Part shown: in pieces, positions 1 through 7,971 of the stretch
Layout: each line of letters starts with the position of its first letter
Numbering within the stretch: position 1 is the stretch's first letter
Notes under the pieces: model-generated
The model's input: the letters and a program-made list of their open reading frames with translations, nothing else
Database searches by the model: none
What the model was told of the DNA's origin: nothing
Program-made: the position numbers and the translations under genes
Assembly (NCBI RefSeq): GCF_011045125.1
Contig: NZ_JAAKZF010000046.1
Location: 1 to 45,180 of the forward strand
Reading direction: 5' to 3'
DNA length: 45,180 bases
Origin: Allomesorhizobium camelthorni
GTDB lineage: Bacteria; Pseudomonadota; Alphaproteobacteria; Rhizobiales; Rhizobiaceae

Positions 1-22
1 GACGAGCTTACACAAGCCATGC

Positions 23-50
23 TGCATTGCAACAATCATGTTGCATCGCA
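23..50. promoter_or_regulatory. Two PhaR-like boxes at the left edge
   Basis: The sequence contains TGCATTGCA (23-31) and TGCATCGCA (42-50). Both match the TGCRNYGCA pattern described for PhaR, the rhizobial regulator of phasin and polyhydroxybutyrate genes. They lie in a stretch that also holds a perfect dyad, TGCAACA / TGTTGCA (28-34 and 39-45). They are over 70 bases upstream of the leuA promoter, so they more likely serve a divergent gene beyond the left edge, possibly a phasin. That target is an inference. Confidence 0.4.
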
Positions 51-127
51 ACAAAACGCCACATATCGTGGACCGCTGTGTGAAGCCCTATCGGCGAAGC
101 CTCCGTCACGAAGGCTCCGTCCCCCAC

Positions 128-156
128 TTGTCCCCTGTACGCCACTCTTGTATACG
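128..156 (+). promoter_or_regulatory. Putative sigma-70 promoter of the leuA leader
   Basis: A -35-like TTGTCC (128-133) and a -10-like TATACG (151-156) are separated by 17 bases. The leader peptide ATG at 164 starts 7 bases after the -10 box, so transcription would begin at or next to the start codon. The leader would then be leaderless, as is known for the trpL leader of Sinorhizobium meliloti. Confidence 0.45.
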
Positions 157-163
157 CTGATTC

Positions 164-280
164 ATGTCTTCGCGCTCGAACATTCGTTCCGTCCGCACCG
201 CTTTCGCGGGCGAGACCGCGCGCACCCTCTCTTCTGCCCTGCTGCTTCTCGGCCTTATCGGCGATCGCCGGGCTCGCTGA
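164..280 (+). CDS. leuL: leuA leader peptide (38 aa, leucine cluster)
   Basis: This small frame encodes 38 residues and contains four consecutive leucine codons (CTG CTG CTT CTC, 239-250) followed by Gly-Leu-Ile, placed just before an intergenic region with competing stems and then leuA. That is the arrangement of an amino-acid leader peptide that senses charged tRNA-Leu through ribosome stalling. The frame has no Shine-Dalgarno sequence. With the promoter ending at 156, the mRNA probably starts at or near the ATG. The gene symbol follows the usual name for leucine leader peptides. The protein product itself has no expected function beyond being translated. Confidence 0.6.
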   Translation: MSSRSNIRSVRTAFAGETARTLSSALLLLGLIGDRRAR

Positions 281-390
281 AGGAGCGCCCGGCGGTCGAT
301 CTGCCGCTTGAGGCGCATGCTCCTTGCAACCATCCACGGAACAGTTGACTGAAGGCGCTGTCCTGGGCTTAGCAGCCGGAGCGCCGGGAG
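281..390 (+). promoter_or_regulatory. leuA attenuator with mutually exclusive stems
   Basis: The octamer GGAGCGCC occurs twice, at 282-289 right after the leader stop codon and at 378-385 directly before the leuA Shine-Dalgarno GGGAG (386-390). A middle segment, GGCGCATGCTCCT (312-324), can pair with either copy. A further stem joins GGCGCT (354-359) and AGCGCC (380-385). No T-run follows the stems, so control is more likely translational than by a Rho-independent terminator. A ribosome stalled on the leucine codons would leave the first copy free to bind the middle segment and free the leuA start region. A ribosome at the stop codon would cover the first copy. Confidence 0.5.
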
Positions 391-397
391 AATTGAG

Positions 398-2098
398 ATG
401 AATGTACGAGAAGAGATCCGCGCCATGAAGGGCATGCCCGACGCGGCACGCAAATACCAACCCTATCCGGCGATCGGCCTCGCCGACCGGACATGGCCGT
501 CAAAGCGCATCGAAAAGGCGCCTATCTGGTGCTCGGTCGACCTGCGCGACGGCAACCAGGCGCTGATCGACCCGATGGGTCACGACCGCAAAGCGCGCAT
601 GTTCCAGCTGCTGCTCGATATGGGCTTCAGAGAAATCGAGATCGGCTTTCCTTCGGCCTCGCAGACCGATTTCGACTTCGCGCGCTGGGCGATCGAGGAA
701 GGCGGCGTTGCCGATGACGTGTCGCTGCAAGTGCTGGTGCAGTGCCGGCCGGAACTCATCACGCGGACTTTCGAATCGCTCCAGGGCGCCACGAATCCGA
801 TCGTGCACTTCTACAATTCGACCAGCGAATTACAGCGCCGCGTCGTGTTCGAAAAGGACGTGCGCGGCATCAAACAGATCGCCACCGACGCCGCCAAGAT
901 GATCACGGACATGGCGGCCAAAGCCGGCGGCGGCTACCGATTCGAATATTCGCCCGAAAGCTTTACCGGCACCGAACTCGAAGTGGCGCTGGAAATCTGC
1001 AATGCCGTCGCCGAGATAGTCAGGCCGACGACGGACAACAAGCTCATCATCAATTTGCCGGCGACCGTCGAGATGGCGACGCCCAACATCTATGCCGACC
1101 AGATCGAATGGATGTGCCGCAATCTCGACAATCGCGAAAATCTGATCGTCTCGCTGCACCCGCACAATGACCGCGGCACAGGGATCGCCGCGACCGAGTT
1201 CGGCCTGATGGCGGGCGCCGACCGCGTAGAGGGCACGCTGTTTGGCAATGGCGAGCGCACCGGCAATGTCGACATCGTGACGCTGGCGCTCAACATGTAC
1301 ACGCAGGGCCTCGACCCGGAGTTGGACTGTTCCGACATCAACCGGATGAAGGACGTGTTCGAATATTCGAACCAGATGAAGATCCCCGAGCGCCATCCGT
1401 ATGTCGGCGAACTCGTCTATACGGCGTTTTCCGGCTCGCATCAGGATGCGATCAACAAGGGCATGAAGGCCATCAAGAAGGCCAACACGCCGCTCTGGGA
1501 GGTGCCCTATCTGCCGATCGACCCGAAGGATGTCGGCCGCAGCTACGAGGCGATCATCCGCATCAACTCGCAATCGGGCAAGGGCGGCATCGCCTATGTG
1601 CTGCAGGCCGATTACGGGCTGAACCTGCCGCGCAATCTGCAGGTCGAGTTTTCCCGCGACATCCAGGAAATCACCGATGTCGAGGGCAAGGAGGTGCCGT
1701 CGCGGCGCATCTACGACCGCTTTCTCGAGCTTTACGTCGACCAGCCGAAAGCGCGGCTGAAATTTGTCGACCACCAGACGTTCCCCGATACCGAGCACAA
1801 GGGCCGGCGCGTGATCGAGGCGGTGATTCTCGACGGCGGCAAGGAAGTGACCATCACCGGCAGCGGCACGGGACCGATCGACGGCTTCGTCGACGCGCTT
1901 TCGCGGCATATCGGCCTCGAAATGTCGGTGCTCGACTATTCCGAGCACTCCATGCAGCGCGGGTCCAACGCGGCGGCGATCTCCTATGTCGAGGTCGAGC
2001 ATCCGGGCGGTCGGCTGTTCGGCGCGGGCATCAACACCAACATCGTCGCAGCCTCGCTTGAGGCCGTGATTTCCGCCGCCAATCGGATCATAACTTGA
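398..2098 (+). CDS. leuA: 2-isopropylmalate synthase LeuA
   Basis: LeuA condenses acetyl-CoA with 2-ketoisovalerate to give 2-isopropylmalate, the first committed step of leucine synthesis in the cytoplasm. The 566-residue protein has the length of the long (type 2, actinobacterial-like) LeuA group. The N-terminal TIM barrel shows LRDGNQ at about 49-54 with its metal-binding Asp, and the metal site SLHPHNDRG near 252-260. A C-terminal leucine-binding regulatory domain is expected from about residue 430. The start is supported by GGGAG eight bases upstream. Internal ATG codons at 425 and 434 lack comparable sites. It stands alone behind a leucine leader and is followed by a GC-rich stem-loop. 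Confidence 0.97.
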   Translation: MNVREEIRAMKGMPDAARKYQPYPAIGLADRTWPSKRIEKAPIWCSVDLRDGNQALIDPMGHDRKARMFQLLLDMGFREIEIGFPSASQTDFDFARWAIEEGGVADDVSLQVLVQCRPELITRTFESLQGATNPIVHFYNSTSELQRRVVFEKDVRGIKQIATDAAKMITDMAAKAGGGYRFEYSPESFTGTELEVALEICNAVAEIVRPTTDNKLIINLPATVEMATPNIYADQIEWMCRNLDNRENLIVSLHPHNDRGTGIAATEFGLMAGADRVEGTLFGNGERTGNVDIVTLALNMYTQGLDPELDCSDINRMKDVFEYSNQMKIPERHPYVGELVYTAFSGSHQDAINKGMKAIKKANTPLWEVPYLPIDPKDVGRSYEAIIRINSQSGKGGIAYVLQADYGLNLPRNLQVEFSRDIQEITDVEGKEVPSRRIYDRFLELYVDQPKARLKFVDHQTFPDTEHKGRRVIEAVILDGGKEVTITGSGTGPIDGFVDALSRHIGLEMSVLDYSEHSMQRGSNAAAISYVEVEHPGGRLFGAGINTNIVAASLEAVISAANRIIT

Positions 2099-2115
2099 AC
2101 CGATTGTAATCGTAG

Positions 2116-2142
2116 CCCCGCCCGGACCTAATTCGGGCGGGG
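2116..2142 (+). terminator. GC-rich stem-loop downstream of leuA
   Basis: A perfect 9-bp stem, CCCCGCCCG (2116-2124) and CGGGCGGGG (2134-2142), encloses a 9-base loop 18 bases after the leuA stop codon. No T-run follows, so termination may be inefficient or factor-dependent. Confidence 0.5.
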
Positions 2143-2162
2143 GAAACACTGCCGATCGGGCC

Positions 2163-3974
2163 ATGCGCGCTTGTGCCAACTCGGCAGGCGGCGCTATGAT
2201 CGGTCGTTCGTGCCGGTCTCGAAAGGTTCGACGCTTGCCACATAACACGCCTGCCGCCCCCGCAGTGCGCGAAACGCTGGAGCGCATCCTCACCAGCGAG
2301 ACCTTCGGACGGTCGGAACGCGCTCGCAATCTCTTGCGCTATCTCGTCGAACAGGAACAGGCGGGCCATGCCGACCGGCTGAAAGGTTTCGCGATCGCGG
2401 TCGATGTGTTCGGCAAGGACGCCGACTTCGACCCGTCGACCGACGCGGTGGTGCGGGTGCAGGCAGGCCGGTTGCGGGAACTGCTGGCGCATTATTACTC
2501 CACGGAAGGAGCGGCCGAGCCTATACGAATCACGGTTCCCCGCGGCAGCTATGTCCCGGCCTATGAGGTAGACCCGGACCGGCACCCGGCGGCAATCCTC
2601 GAAACGCCCGTGGAAGAGCAGACGGAGCCGGCCCACGACATCGATCTGGCCCTGGCCGCTGAAGGCGCCTCGCCGCCATCGGGAGCGCAGATGATGCGGC
2701 AGCTCAAGCTCTTCTGGGGAGCCATGGCCGTCATCATCCTGATGCTCGGCTTCCTGGTCTACCGCATCAACGAACCGGCGCCCGGCGATCAGGTTTCGGC
2801 CGCGGCGGGCGTACCGGCCGAGACCAGCAGCATAGCCGGCCTGGCCGCCCTCGAAGCACTGCCGCCCGTCTATATTTCGCAAACCTCCGACGCCGAGGGA
2901 CCGACGCGCGTCGCTTCCGTGCTGCGCACTGGCCTGTCCGGCTTCGACACGGTCGACTTCATCGGCCGCGACATTGCCGAGAGCGACCGGGGCAATCCGC
3001 TTCAATTCGTGTTCGTGGTCGGCGCGGGCCTTGCCGAAGGCGACGTGCTGGTGGAGTTGCAGCACAGCGCCAGCGGCAAGGTCCTCTTGTCCCGGGTGTT
3101 GCCGGCGGCCGATGTCGCCGCTGCCAAGCTCGATGACACCATCGCCGACATTCTGAGCTCGACCGTTCCGGCCTCGGGCACCATTTACGGACACATCGAC
3201 CAGCTGGGCATCCAGACCGGGCTGACCGCCTGCCTGTTGCTCAATGACGACTACTACCTTGCCGAAACCGAAGAGAAGCACGCCGAAGCCTACCGCTGCT
3301 TCGAAAAGCTCGCCCGCGACAACGCCAAATCGCCGCTCATCTACGCCGAGATGGCCTCGCTGCACATGGAGGCGGTGCGCGACGGCTACCGCTACCCGCC
3401 CGCCGCGACGGCCGATCAGGCGCTGGCGCTCGGCTACCGCGCGGTGCAGATGGTCGCCACCAGCCCCTACGCCCACCGCTCCTACGGCTTCCTGAACCAG
3501 CGCATCGGCAACTCCGAAGAGGCGACGCGCTGGATGCGCAAGGCCTACGAACTCAACACCTACGACCTGTCGATGGCGGCCGCCTATGGCTACGCCTTGA
3601 TCTTTTCGGGCAATTACCGCGAGGGCGCGCCGATCATGGAACGCGCGGTCGAGGCCTCGAGCGCGCATCCGAGCTGGTGGGATTACGGGCTGTTCCTGGC
3701 GCGGTTCATGCTGGACGACATGCCCAGATCGGAACGCGCCGCCGAAGCCCTGGTGACCGCCAAGCGCGGGCATTATATCGCCGTCCGCGCCATCGCCGCC
3801 GATTGTGCCGGAAAGCCGGAACTGGCCAAGCAACTCCTCGACGAACTTGTGGCCGAGTTTCCTGAATTCGCCAGCAACCCCCGCGCCTTCTTCGTCAACG
3901 GCAAATATCCGCCGGAGATGACGGACAAACTGCTCGAGGCGCTTCGCCATGCCGGCCTGGGCGGTCCGAGTTGA
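2163..3974 (+). CDS. Membrane-anchored TPR-like protein with cyclase-type N-terminal domain
   Basis: The N-terminal ~120 residues (LRYLVE, a VFGKDADFDP stretch, VVRVQAGRLRELL, and a PRGSYVP motif) resemble the cytoplasmic domain found at the N-terminus of many rhizobial adenylate-cyclase-like and TolB-like TPR proteins. A single membrane segment lies near residues 182-203. The rest, especially 360-560, is alpha-helical with TPR-like spacing and would be periplasmic. No catalytic cyclase domain is visible, so this is a sensor or scaffold of unknown function. The start is uncertain. ATG 2163 has no Shine-Dalgarno sequence, whereas TTG at 2235 has AAAGG at a good distance and begins where family similarity begins. 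Its last codon overlaps the next gene. Confidence 0.8.
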   Translation: MRACANSAGGAMIGRSCRSRKVRRLPHNTPAAPAVRETLERILTSETFGRSERARNLLRYLVEQEQAGHADRLKGFAIAVDVFGKDADFDPSTDAVVRVQAGRLRELLAHYYSTEGAAEPIRITVPRGSYVPAYEVDPDRHPAAILETPVEEQTEPAHDIDLALAAEGASPPSGAQMMRQLKLFWGAMAVIILMLGFLVYRINEPAPGDQVSAAAGVPAETSSIAGLAALEALPPVYISQTSDAEGPTRVASVLRTGLSGFDTVDFIGRDIAESDRGNPLQFVFVVGAGLAEGDVLVELQHSASGKVLLSRVLPAADVAAAKLDDTIADILSSTVPASGTIYGHIDQLGIQTGLTACLLLNDDYYLAETEEKHAEAYRCFEKLARDNAKSPLIYAEMASLHMEAVRDGYRYPPAATADQALALGYRAVQMVATSPYAHRSYGFLNQRIGNSEEATRWMRKAYELNTYDLSMAAAYGYALIFSGNYREGAPIMERAVEASSAHPSWWDYGLFLARFMLDDMPRSERAAEALVTAKRGHYIAVRAIAADCAGKPELAKQLLDELVAEFPEFASNPRAFFVNGKYPPEMTDKLLEALRHAGLGGPS

Positions 3975-4720
3975 GGCTCTTTGCCCGCGAGGATGGCGAC
4001 AGTGCCGCGCCGATCGTCTTTCTGCACGGCTTCGGCAGTTGCCACGGCCTGTGGCGACCCATAACCGGCGCGCTCTCGCCGGAACGCACCATCGCCTATG
4101 ATCTGCCCGGCCACGGAGCCTCGCTCGGCTGGCCTGATGCCGGGCCGGCCAAGATCGCCGTGCGCGCCATTTCCGCTGATCTCGATGCGCGCGGCATCGA
4201 GAAATTCCATCTCGTCGGCCATTCCTTCGGCGGAGTGGTCGCGACGCTGCTGGCGTCGGCGAGGCCGCAAAACGTCGTCTCGCTGACGGTGCTAGCCCCC
4301 GGCGGCTATGGCCCGGAGATCAATGGCGCGCTCCTGCGCCGCTACGGCGCGGCGGTCGAGCCTGACGAAATCCGCGATTGCCTGGCGGCAATGTCGGGGC
4401 AGTCGAGCGCGGCGCCCGACCATGCGGTGAAAGTGCTGGCCGAGATGCGGCGGCAGCCGGGGCAGTCGGAAATGCTCGCCAGGATTGCCGCAGAGATCAG
4501 TCGCGACGACAGGCAGGGCGTGATCTCGCGCGAAACGCTTGCGGCGCTCGCAATGCCTGTCTCGGTAATGTGGGGAACGGCCGATCCGCTGCTGCCCTAT
4601 AGCCAGACGGAAGGGCTGCCATCGCAATTTTCGCTCCATACCGCCGAGGGGTTCGGCCATATGCTGCCGGAAGAAGCGCCCGAGCGGGTGGTCGTTGTCA
4701 TTCGCCGCACTGTCGGCTGA
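3971..4720 (+). CDS. Alpha/beta hydrolase
   Basis: A 249-residue alpha/beta-fold hydrolase. It has the oxyanion-hole HG (19-20), the nucleophile elbow GHSFGG with Ser85, an Asp in GTADPLLP near 202 and the catalytic His in GFGHMLPEE near 230. The fold resembles the acetoin-dehydrogenase-E2-like and haloperoxidase-like hydrolases, and the substrate cannot be read from the sequence. The start codon is TTG at 3971, overlapping the upstream TGA by four bases (TTGA), so translation is probably coupled to the TPR-like protein. That suggests a shared operon, but no functional link is obvious. Confidence 0.85.
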   Translation: MRLFAREDGDSAAPIVFLHGFGSCHGLWRPITGALSPERTIAYDLPGHGASLGWPDAGPAKIAVRAISADLDARGIEKFHLVGHSFGGVVATLLASARPQNVVSLTVLAPGGYGPEINGALLRRYGAAVEPDEIRDCLAAMSGQSSAAPDHAVKVLAEMRRQPGQSEMLARIAAEISRDDRQGVISRETLAALAMPVSVMWGTADPLLPYSQTEGLPSQFSLHTAEGFGHMLPEEAPERVVVVIRRTVG

Positions 4721-4801
4721 CGCCGGGGCGCTGCAACTGGCCGAAACTCCGGGTTTGAAGGCGTTTGGCCCAACGCTGGCTGTTTTCGCGCTCCGTTTAT
4801 G

Positions 4802-4816
4802 TTAACAGTTCCTTAA
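4802..4816 (+). promoter_or_regulatory. Perfect CtrA box TTAA-N7-TTAA
   Basis: TTAACAGTTCCTTAA matches the full CtrA consensus (TTAA, seven bases, TTAA) and lies 26 bases before the ATG of the following membrane protein gene. This is the only exact full-length match I noticed in an intergenic region of the window. Confidence 0.55.
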
Positions 4817-4841
4817 GAGCCCCTTGCGGTTGGAGCGGACC

Positions 4842-5453
4842 ATGAGTGACGCAGGCGAAAACGTGACGCCCATCGAGCATGCGCGCAAGCTTTCCGATGC
4901 GATCCGCGACGTGAAGAACGCGGCCGCAGACCGGGATGACGTGGTGGTGGAAATGCGCGAGGCGAGCCGTATGCGGCTCGACCTGCTTGCCGCCGAACTG
5001 GCGCCGGTCTTTGCCGAAGTGCCCGCCGATGTCGAAATTTTCGATTTCGCAGTATCATCCGGCCTGCAGCCTCGCCTGTGGATCGACGCGACGAGCCATG
5101 TGACCATGGGCCGTGACCGCCGCACCTACCGCTTTTTGAAGGACACGCGTGTCGGCCGCGTGGTGCTCGCCGAATCGACCGATATGAAGCCGGTGGCCGA
5201 TCAGGTGACCCGCTATGTGGCGGAGCGTCTCGTCGAGCGCCAACGCATGATGGACGGCAGCGCCGAGCCGGCTGTCGCCGGAGTGCTGAAGTCCTCCGTG
5301 GGCGAAGCTGCAGAGCCGCTGCGCACCAGGCGCAATGGCTGGTCGGCTTTCCTGACCGGGCTCGGGCTGGTGGTCGCCGGCGCACTGGTCGGCCTGGCCG
5401 TCTCGGTCGCCCTTTTGTGGGACCGTCTCGCGGCGATGGGGATCGGCTTCTAG
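4842..5453 (+). CDS. Conserved rhizobial membrane protein of unknown function
   Basis: The ~203-residue protein has a cytoplasmic N-terminal portion. Residues 1-60 are acidic and helical, followed by a mixed alpha/beta domain with a DATSHVTMGRDRRTYRF stretch. One strong membrane segment lies near the C-terminus (about 170-195), and a short tail follows it. I recognise it only as a conserved hypothetical protein of Hyphomicrobiales. ATG 4842 is preferred over the in-frame TTG at 4824 because GGAG lies just upstream of it. The perfect CtrA box 26 bases upstream suggests cell-cycle-controlled expression. It is monocistronic, facing a convergent phosphoesterase. Confidence 0.75.
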   Translation: MSDAGENVTPIEHARKLSDAIRDVKNAAADRDDVVVEMREASRMRLDLLAAELAPVFAEVPADVEIFDFAVSSGLQPRLWIDATSHVTMGRDRRTYRFLKDTRVGRVVLAESTDMKPVADQVTRYVAERLVERQRMMDGSAEPAVAGVLKSSVGEAAEPLRTRRNGWSAFLTGLGLVVAGALVGLAVSVALLWDRLAAMGIGF

Positions 5454-5469
5454 AGCATCCTTCTAAGTC

Positions 5470-6396
5470 CTAAGTCCGCTCGACAATCCGTGCTTCGGGC
5501 GTCAGATCCACCGACATGATATCGGAGGGCGGCAGGGCCGTTCCCGTCAGGCCGCGCCGCGTCAGCCGGACGGACCAGGCGCCTGCCTCTCCCGATATGT
5601 CGAGGAGATTGTACTGGGCGGCCGGCTTGGAATCGCCCGGCGACTGGCCGGCGGCGGCGGCCCCGACAACCGGTACCGGCCCGCCGCGGCCGCCGATCCA
5701 GTAGAGCGTCGGCAGATGCGAATGGCCGTGCAGCACCAGTTCGGCGCCGTGCTTCTGCATGGCCGTCTGAAAGCAGCCTATGCCGAACAGCCTCTTGTGC
5801 TGGGGCACAGCGCCGCGCACCGGCGGATGGTGCAGCATCACTACCCGGAACAGGCCGCGTTTGGCCGCGTCGTCCAGCATCCGGCCGAGTCGGTGCGACT
5901 GGTCCTCGCGAAAGAAGCCGCTTGCCATGAACGGCGCCGTGGCGCGCGCGGTCGACACGCCGATGAGCGCCACCTGCCCCCGCACGCGCATATAGGGAAA
6001 GCCATGGCGATCGGTCGGCGGACTGGCGCCGTCGCCGGTCATCCAAGGGCCCCAGGCGCGGCAGGTCTTGTCGAAGGCGCCCGGCACATAGGCGTCGTGG
6101 TTGCCCGGCACCACCGACACGTCGCCGGGCTTTCCGAGCGTCTCCAGCCAGATCCGCGCCAGTTCGATCTCAGCGTCGAGCGCCAGATTGACCAGATCAC
6201 CGGTGACGGCGAGGTGGTCGGGCTGCGACGCCTGCATGTCGGCCACGATCGCGCCCAGAACCCCCTCGGTCAGCACCCGGCGGCGGTTGCGGTGCCAGTT
6301 GACGTAGCCGACCATGCGCTTGGACGCGAGTTCGCGATAGGATACATCGGGAAGCGGCCCCAGATGAACGTCGGAAAGATGCGCAAGCCTGAACAT
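5470..6396 (-). CDS. Calcineurin-like metallophosphoesterase (CpdA/Icc type)
   Basis: A 308-residue dinuclear metallophosphoesterase. The five metal-binding blocks are present in order: DVH (9-11), GDLVN (66-70), GNHD (98-101), LHH (188-190) and GHSH (224-227). The arrangement matches the Icc/CpdA group that includes cyclic-AMP phosphodiesterases, but the true substrate could be another phosphodiester or a lipid such as UDP-diacylglucosamine. There is no signal peptide. The gene is convergent with the membrane protein at 4842 and divergent from the Nudix gene, with about 40 bases between starts. Confidence 0.88.
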   Translation of the reverse strand: MFRLAHLSDVHLGPLPDVSYRELASKRMVGYVNWHRNRRRVLTEGVLGAIVADMQASQPDHLAVTGDLVNLALDAEIELARIWLETLGKPGDVSVVPGNHDAYVPGAFDKTCRAWGPWMTGDGASPPTDRHGFPYMRVRGQVALIGVSTARATAPFMASGFFREDQSHRLGRMLDDAAKRGLFRVVMLHHPPVRGAVPQHKRLFGIGCFQTAMQKHGAELVLHGHSHLPTLYWIGGRGGPVPVVGAAAAGQSPGDSKPAAQYNLLDISGEAGAWSVRLTRRGLTGTALPPSDIMSVDLTPEARIVERT

Positions 6397-6434
6397 TCAG
6401 CCCTTGTAGGATACCGAAGCCTGCCTTTCCACCC

Positions 6435-6950
6435 GTGGATGGCGGCCTGATGCCCAACATCGAAACAAACGATCCGTTCCGGCAAACTGGGTGGCCTGGA
6501 CTGCGCGGGCGGCTGTTCCATTTCTACTTCCTGCTGCGCCGCCCAATGACGCTCGGCGTTCGCGGCCTGGTCCACGATGAAGCGTCGAATTCGGTATTCC
6601 TGATCCGCCATACCTATGTGCCCGGCTGGCAACTGCCAGGCGGCGGCGTGGAGCTGGGCGAGACCATGCTGGAGGCGCTGGAGCGCGAACTCGTCGAGGA
6701 AGGCAATGTCTCCTTGACCGCGCCGCCGGAGTTGCGGTCGCTGCACTTCAACCGGCAAGCGAGCCGGCGCGACCACGTCGCGCTCTATCTGATCCGGCAG
6801 TTCAGTTGGTCAGGGTCGAAACTGCCCGATCGTGAAATCGCCGAGGCCCGTTTCTTTCGGCTCGACGACCTGCCGGAAGCAACCACGCCGGCGACAAGGC
6901 GGCGCATCGCTGAGGTCTTCGGCGGCGAACCGGTCTCGCCGTTCTGGTGA
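6435..6950 (+). CDS. Nudix hydrolase
   Basis: A 171-residue protein that cleaves a nucleoside diphosphate linked to another moiety. The Nudix box runs from Gly70: GGVELGE, seven residues, then RELVEE (84-89). The Gly near its end is replaced by Asn91, a tolerated variation. The metal-binding glutamates Glu85, Glu88 and Glu89 are intact. Residues 35-60 (RPMTLGVRGLVHDE and following) resemble NUDIX proteins of Hyphomicrobiales with unknown substrate. An alternative ATG lies at 6450 and neither start has a convincing Shine-Dalgarno sequence. The stop codon touches the stop of the convergent glutathione transferase gene. Confidence 0.88.
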   Translation: MDGGLMPNIETNDPFRQTGWPGLRGRLFHFYFLLRRPMTLGVRGLVHDEASNSVFLIRHTYVPGWQLPGGGVELGETMLEALERELVEEGNVSLTAPPELRSLHFNRQASRRDHVALYLIRQFSWSGSKLPDREIAEARFFRLDDLPEATTPATRRRIAEVFGGEPVSPFW

Positions 6951-7931
6951 TCAGCCGAACCGAGCCCGATCATGCGGCGCGGAATAGTCAAGCTCCGGCC
7001 CGACCGGGATGATCCGCGTCGGATTGACGGTCTCGTGGCTGCGGTAATAATGCGATTTGATGTGCAGCATGTTGACTGTCGCCGCAACGCCCGGAACCTG
7101 GAACAGGTCGCGCAGGTAGTTGGACAGGTTCGGATAGTCGGCGATGCGGCGCAGATTGCATTTGAAATGGCCGACATAGACCGGATCGAAGCGCGCTAGC
7201 GTGGTGAACAGCCGCCAGTCCGCCTCGGTGATCCGGTCGCCGGCCAGATAGCGCTGCCGCGAAAGCCGGTCCTCCAGCGTGTCGAGCGCTGAAAACAGCT
7301 CGGCAAACGCCTCCTCGTAAGCCTTCTGCGTGGTCGCGAAGCCGGCGCGATAGACGCCGTTGTTGACCTGCGGGTAGACTAGCGCGTTGACCGCTTCGAT
7401 CTCGCCTCGCAGCGCCTGCGGATAAAAATCGAGAGAGCCGTCGCCCCATTCGTCGAAGGTGGAATTGAGCATGCGGATGATCTCGGAAGATTCATTGTTG
7501 ACGATCGTCTCGCCCTTCTTATCCCACAGGACCGGCACGGTCACCCGACCCGAATAGGCGGGGTCGGCCTTCGTGTAGATCTGGTGCAGGAAATCGAGAC
7601 CATAAAGCGTGTCGCCGGTCGCGCCGTCCTCCTTTCGGAAGGTCCAGCCGTCCTTGCCCATGAAATGGTGGACGACCGAGACCGAGATGACGTCCTCGAG
7701 CTTCTTCAGGGCGCGGAAAATCAGTGTGCGGTGCGCCCAGGGACAGGCAAACGAGACGTAGAGGTGATAACGACCCGGCTCGGCCTTGAAGCCGCGGCTG
7801 CGGCCCGGCCCCGGCTCACCGTCGACGGTGATCCAGTCGCGCCATTGCGATTCCGTGCGCACGAATTTGCCGCCGCTTTCCCCGGTGTCGTACCAGCGGT
7901 CGCTCCATTTGCCGTCGACCAGCAATCCCAT
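6951..7931 (-). CDS. Glutathionyl-hydroquinone reductase (Xi-class GST)
   Basis: A 326-residue Xi-class glutathione transferase that reduces glutathionyl-hydroquinones to hydroquinone using a second glutathione. The catalytic Cys63 lies in SFACPWAHR, the family signature. The GST N-terminal fold follows, with TVPVLWDKKGE and NNESSEIIRM at the glutathione site, and then the helical C-terminal domain (ITEADWRLFTTLARFDPVYVGHF). Length and motifs match E. coli YqjG and PcpF-like proteins. The ATG at 7931 is preceded by AAGGAG. The frame stays open far upstream on this strand, but that extension is antisense to the GNAT and SDR genes and is not coding. Confidence 0.93.
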   Translation of the reverse strand: MGLLVDGKWSDRWYDTGESGGKFVRTESQWRDWITVDGEPGPGRSRGFKAEPGRYHLYVSFACPWAHRTLIFRALKKLEDVISVSVVHHFMGKDGWTFRKEDGATGDTLYGLDFLHQIYTKADPAYSGRVTVPVLWDKKGETIVNNESSEIIRMLNSTFDEWGDGSLDFYPQALRGEIEAVNALVYPQVNNGVYRAGFATTQKAYEEAFAELFSALDTLEDRLSRQRYLAGDRITEADWRLFTTLARFDPVYVGHFKCNLRRIADYPNLSNYLRDLFQVPGVAATVNMLHIKSHYYRSHETVNPTRIIPVGPELDYSAPHDRARFG

Positions 7932-7971
7932 CGTCAGTCTCCTTGGCTGTTCCCTTCCGATGTAGTGTGCA

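Noticed and set aside
830-2329. Long open frame (499 codons) antisense to leuA
   Set aside because: It mirrors the codon pattern of a GC-rich gene on the other strand, is rich in Arg, Asp, Val and His without any family motif, and lies fully over leuA.
2088-3950. 620-codon open frame antisense to the TPR-like gene
   Set aside because: Low-complexity composition typical of antisense frames in high-GC DNA, and no ribosome binding site or motif.
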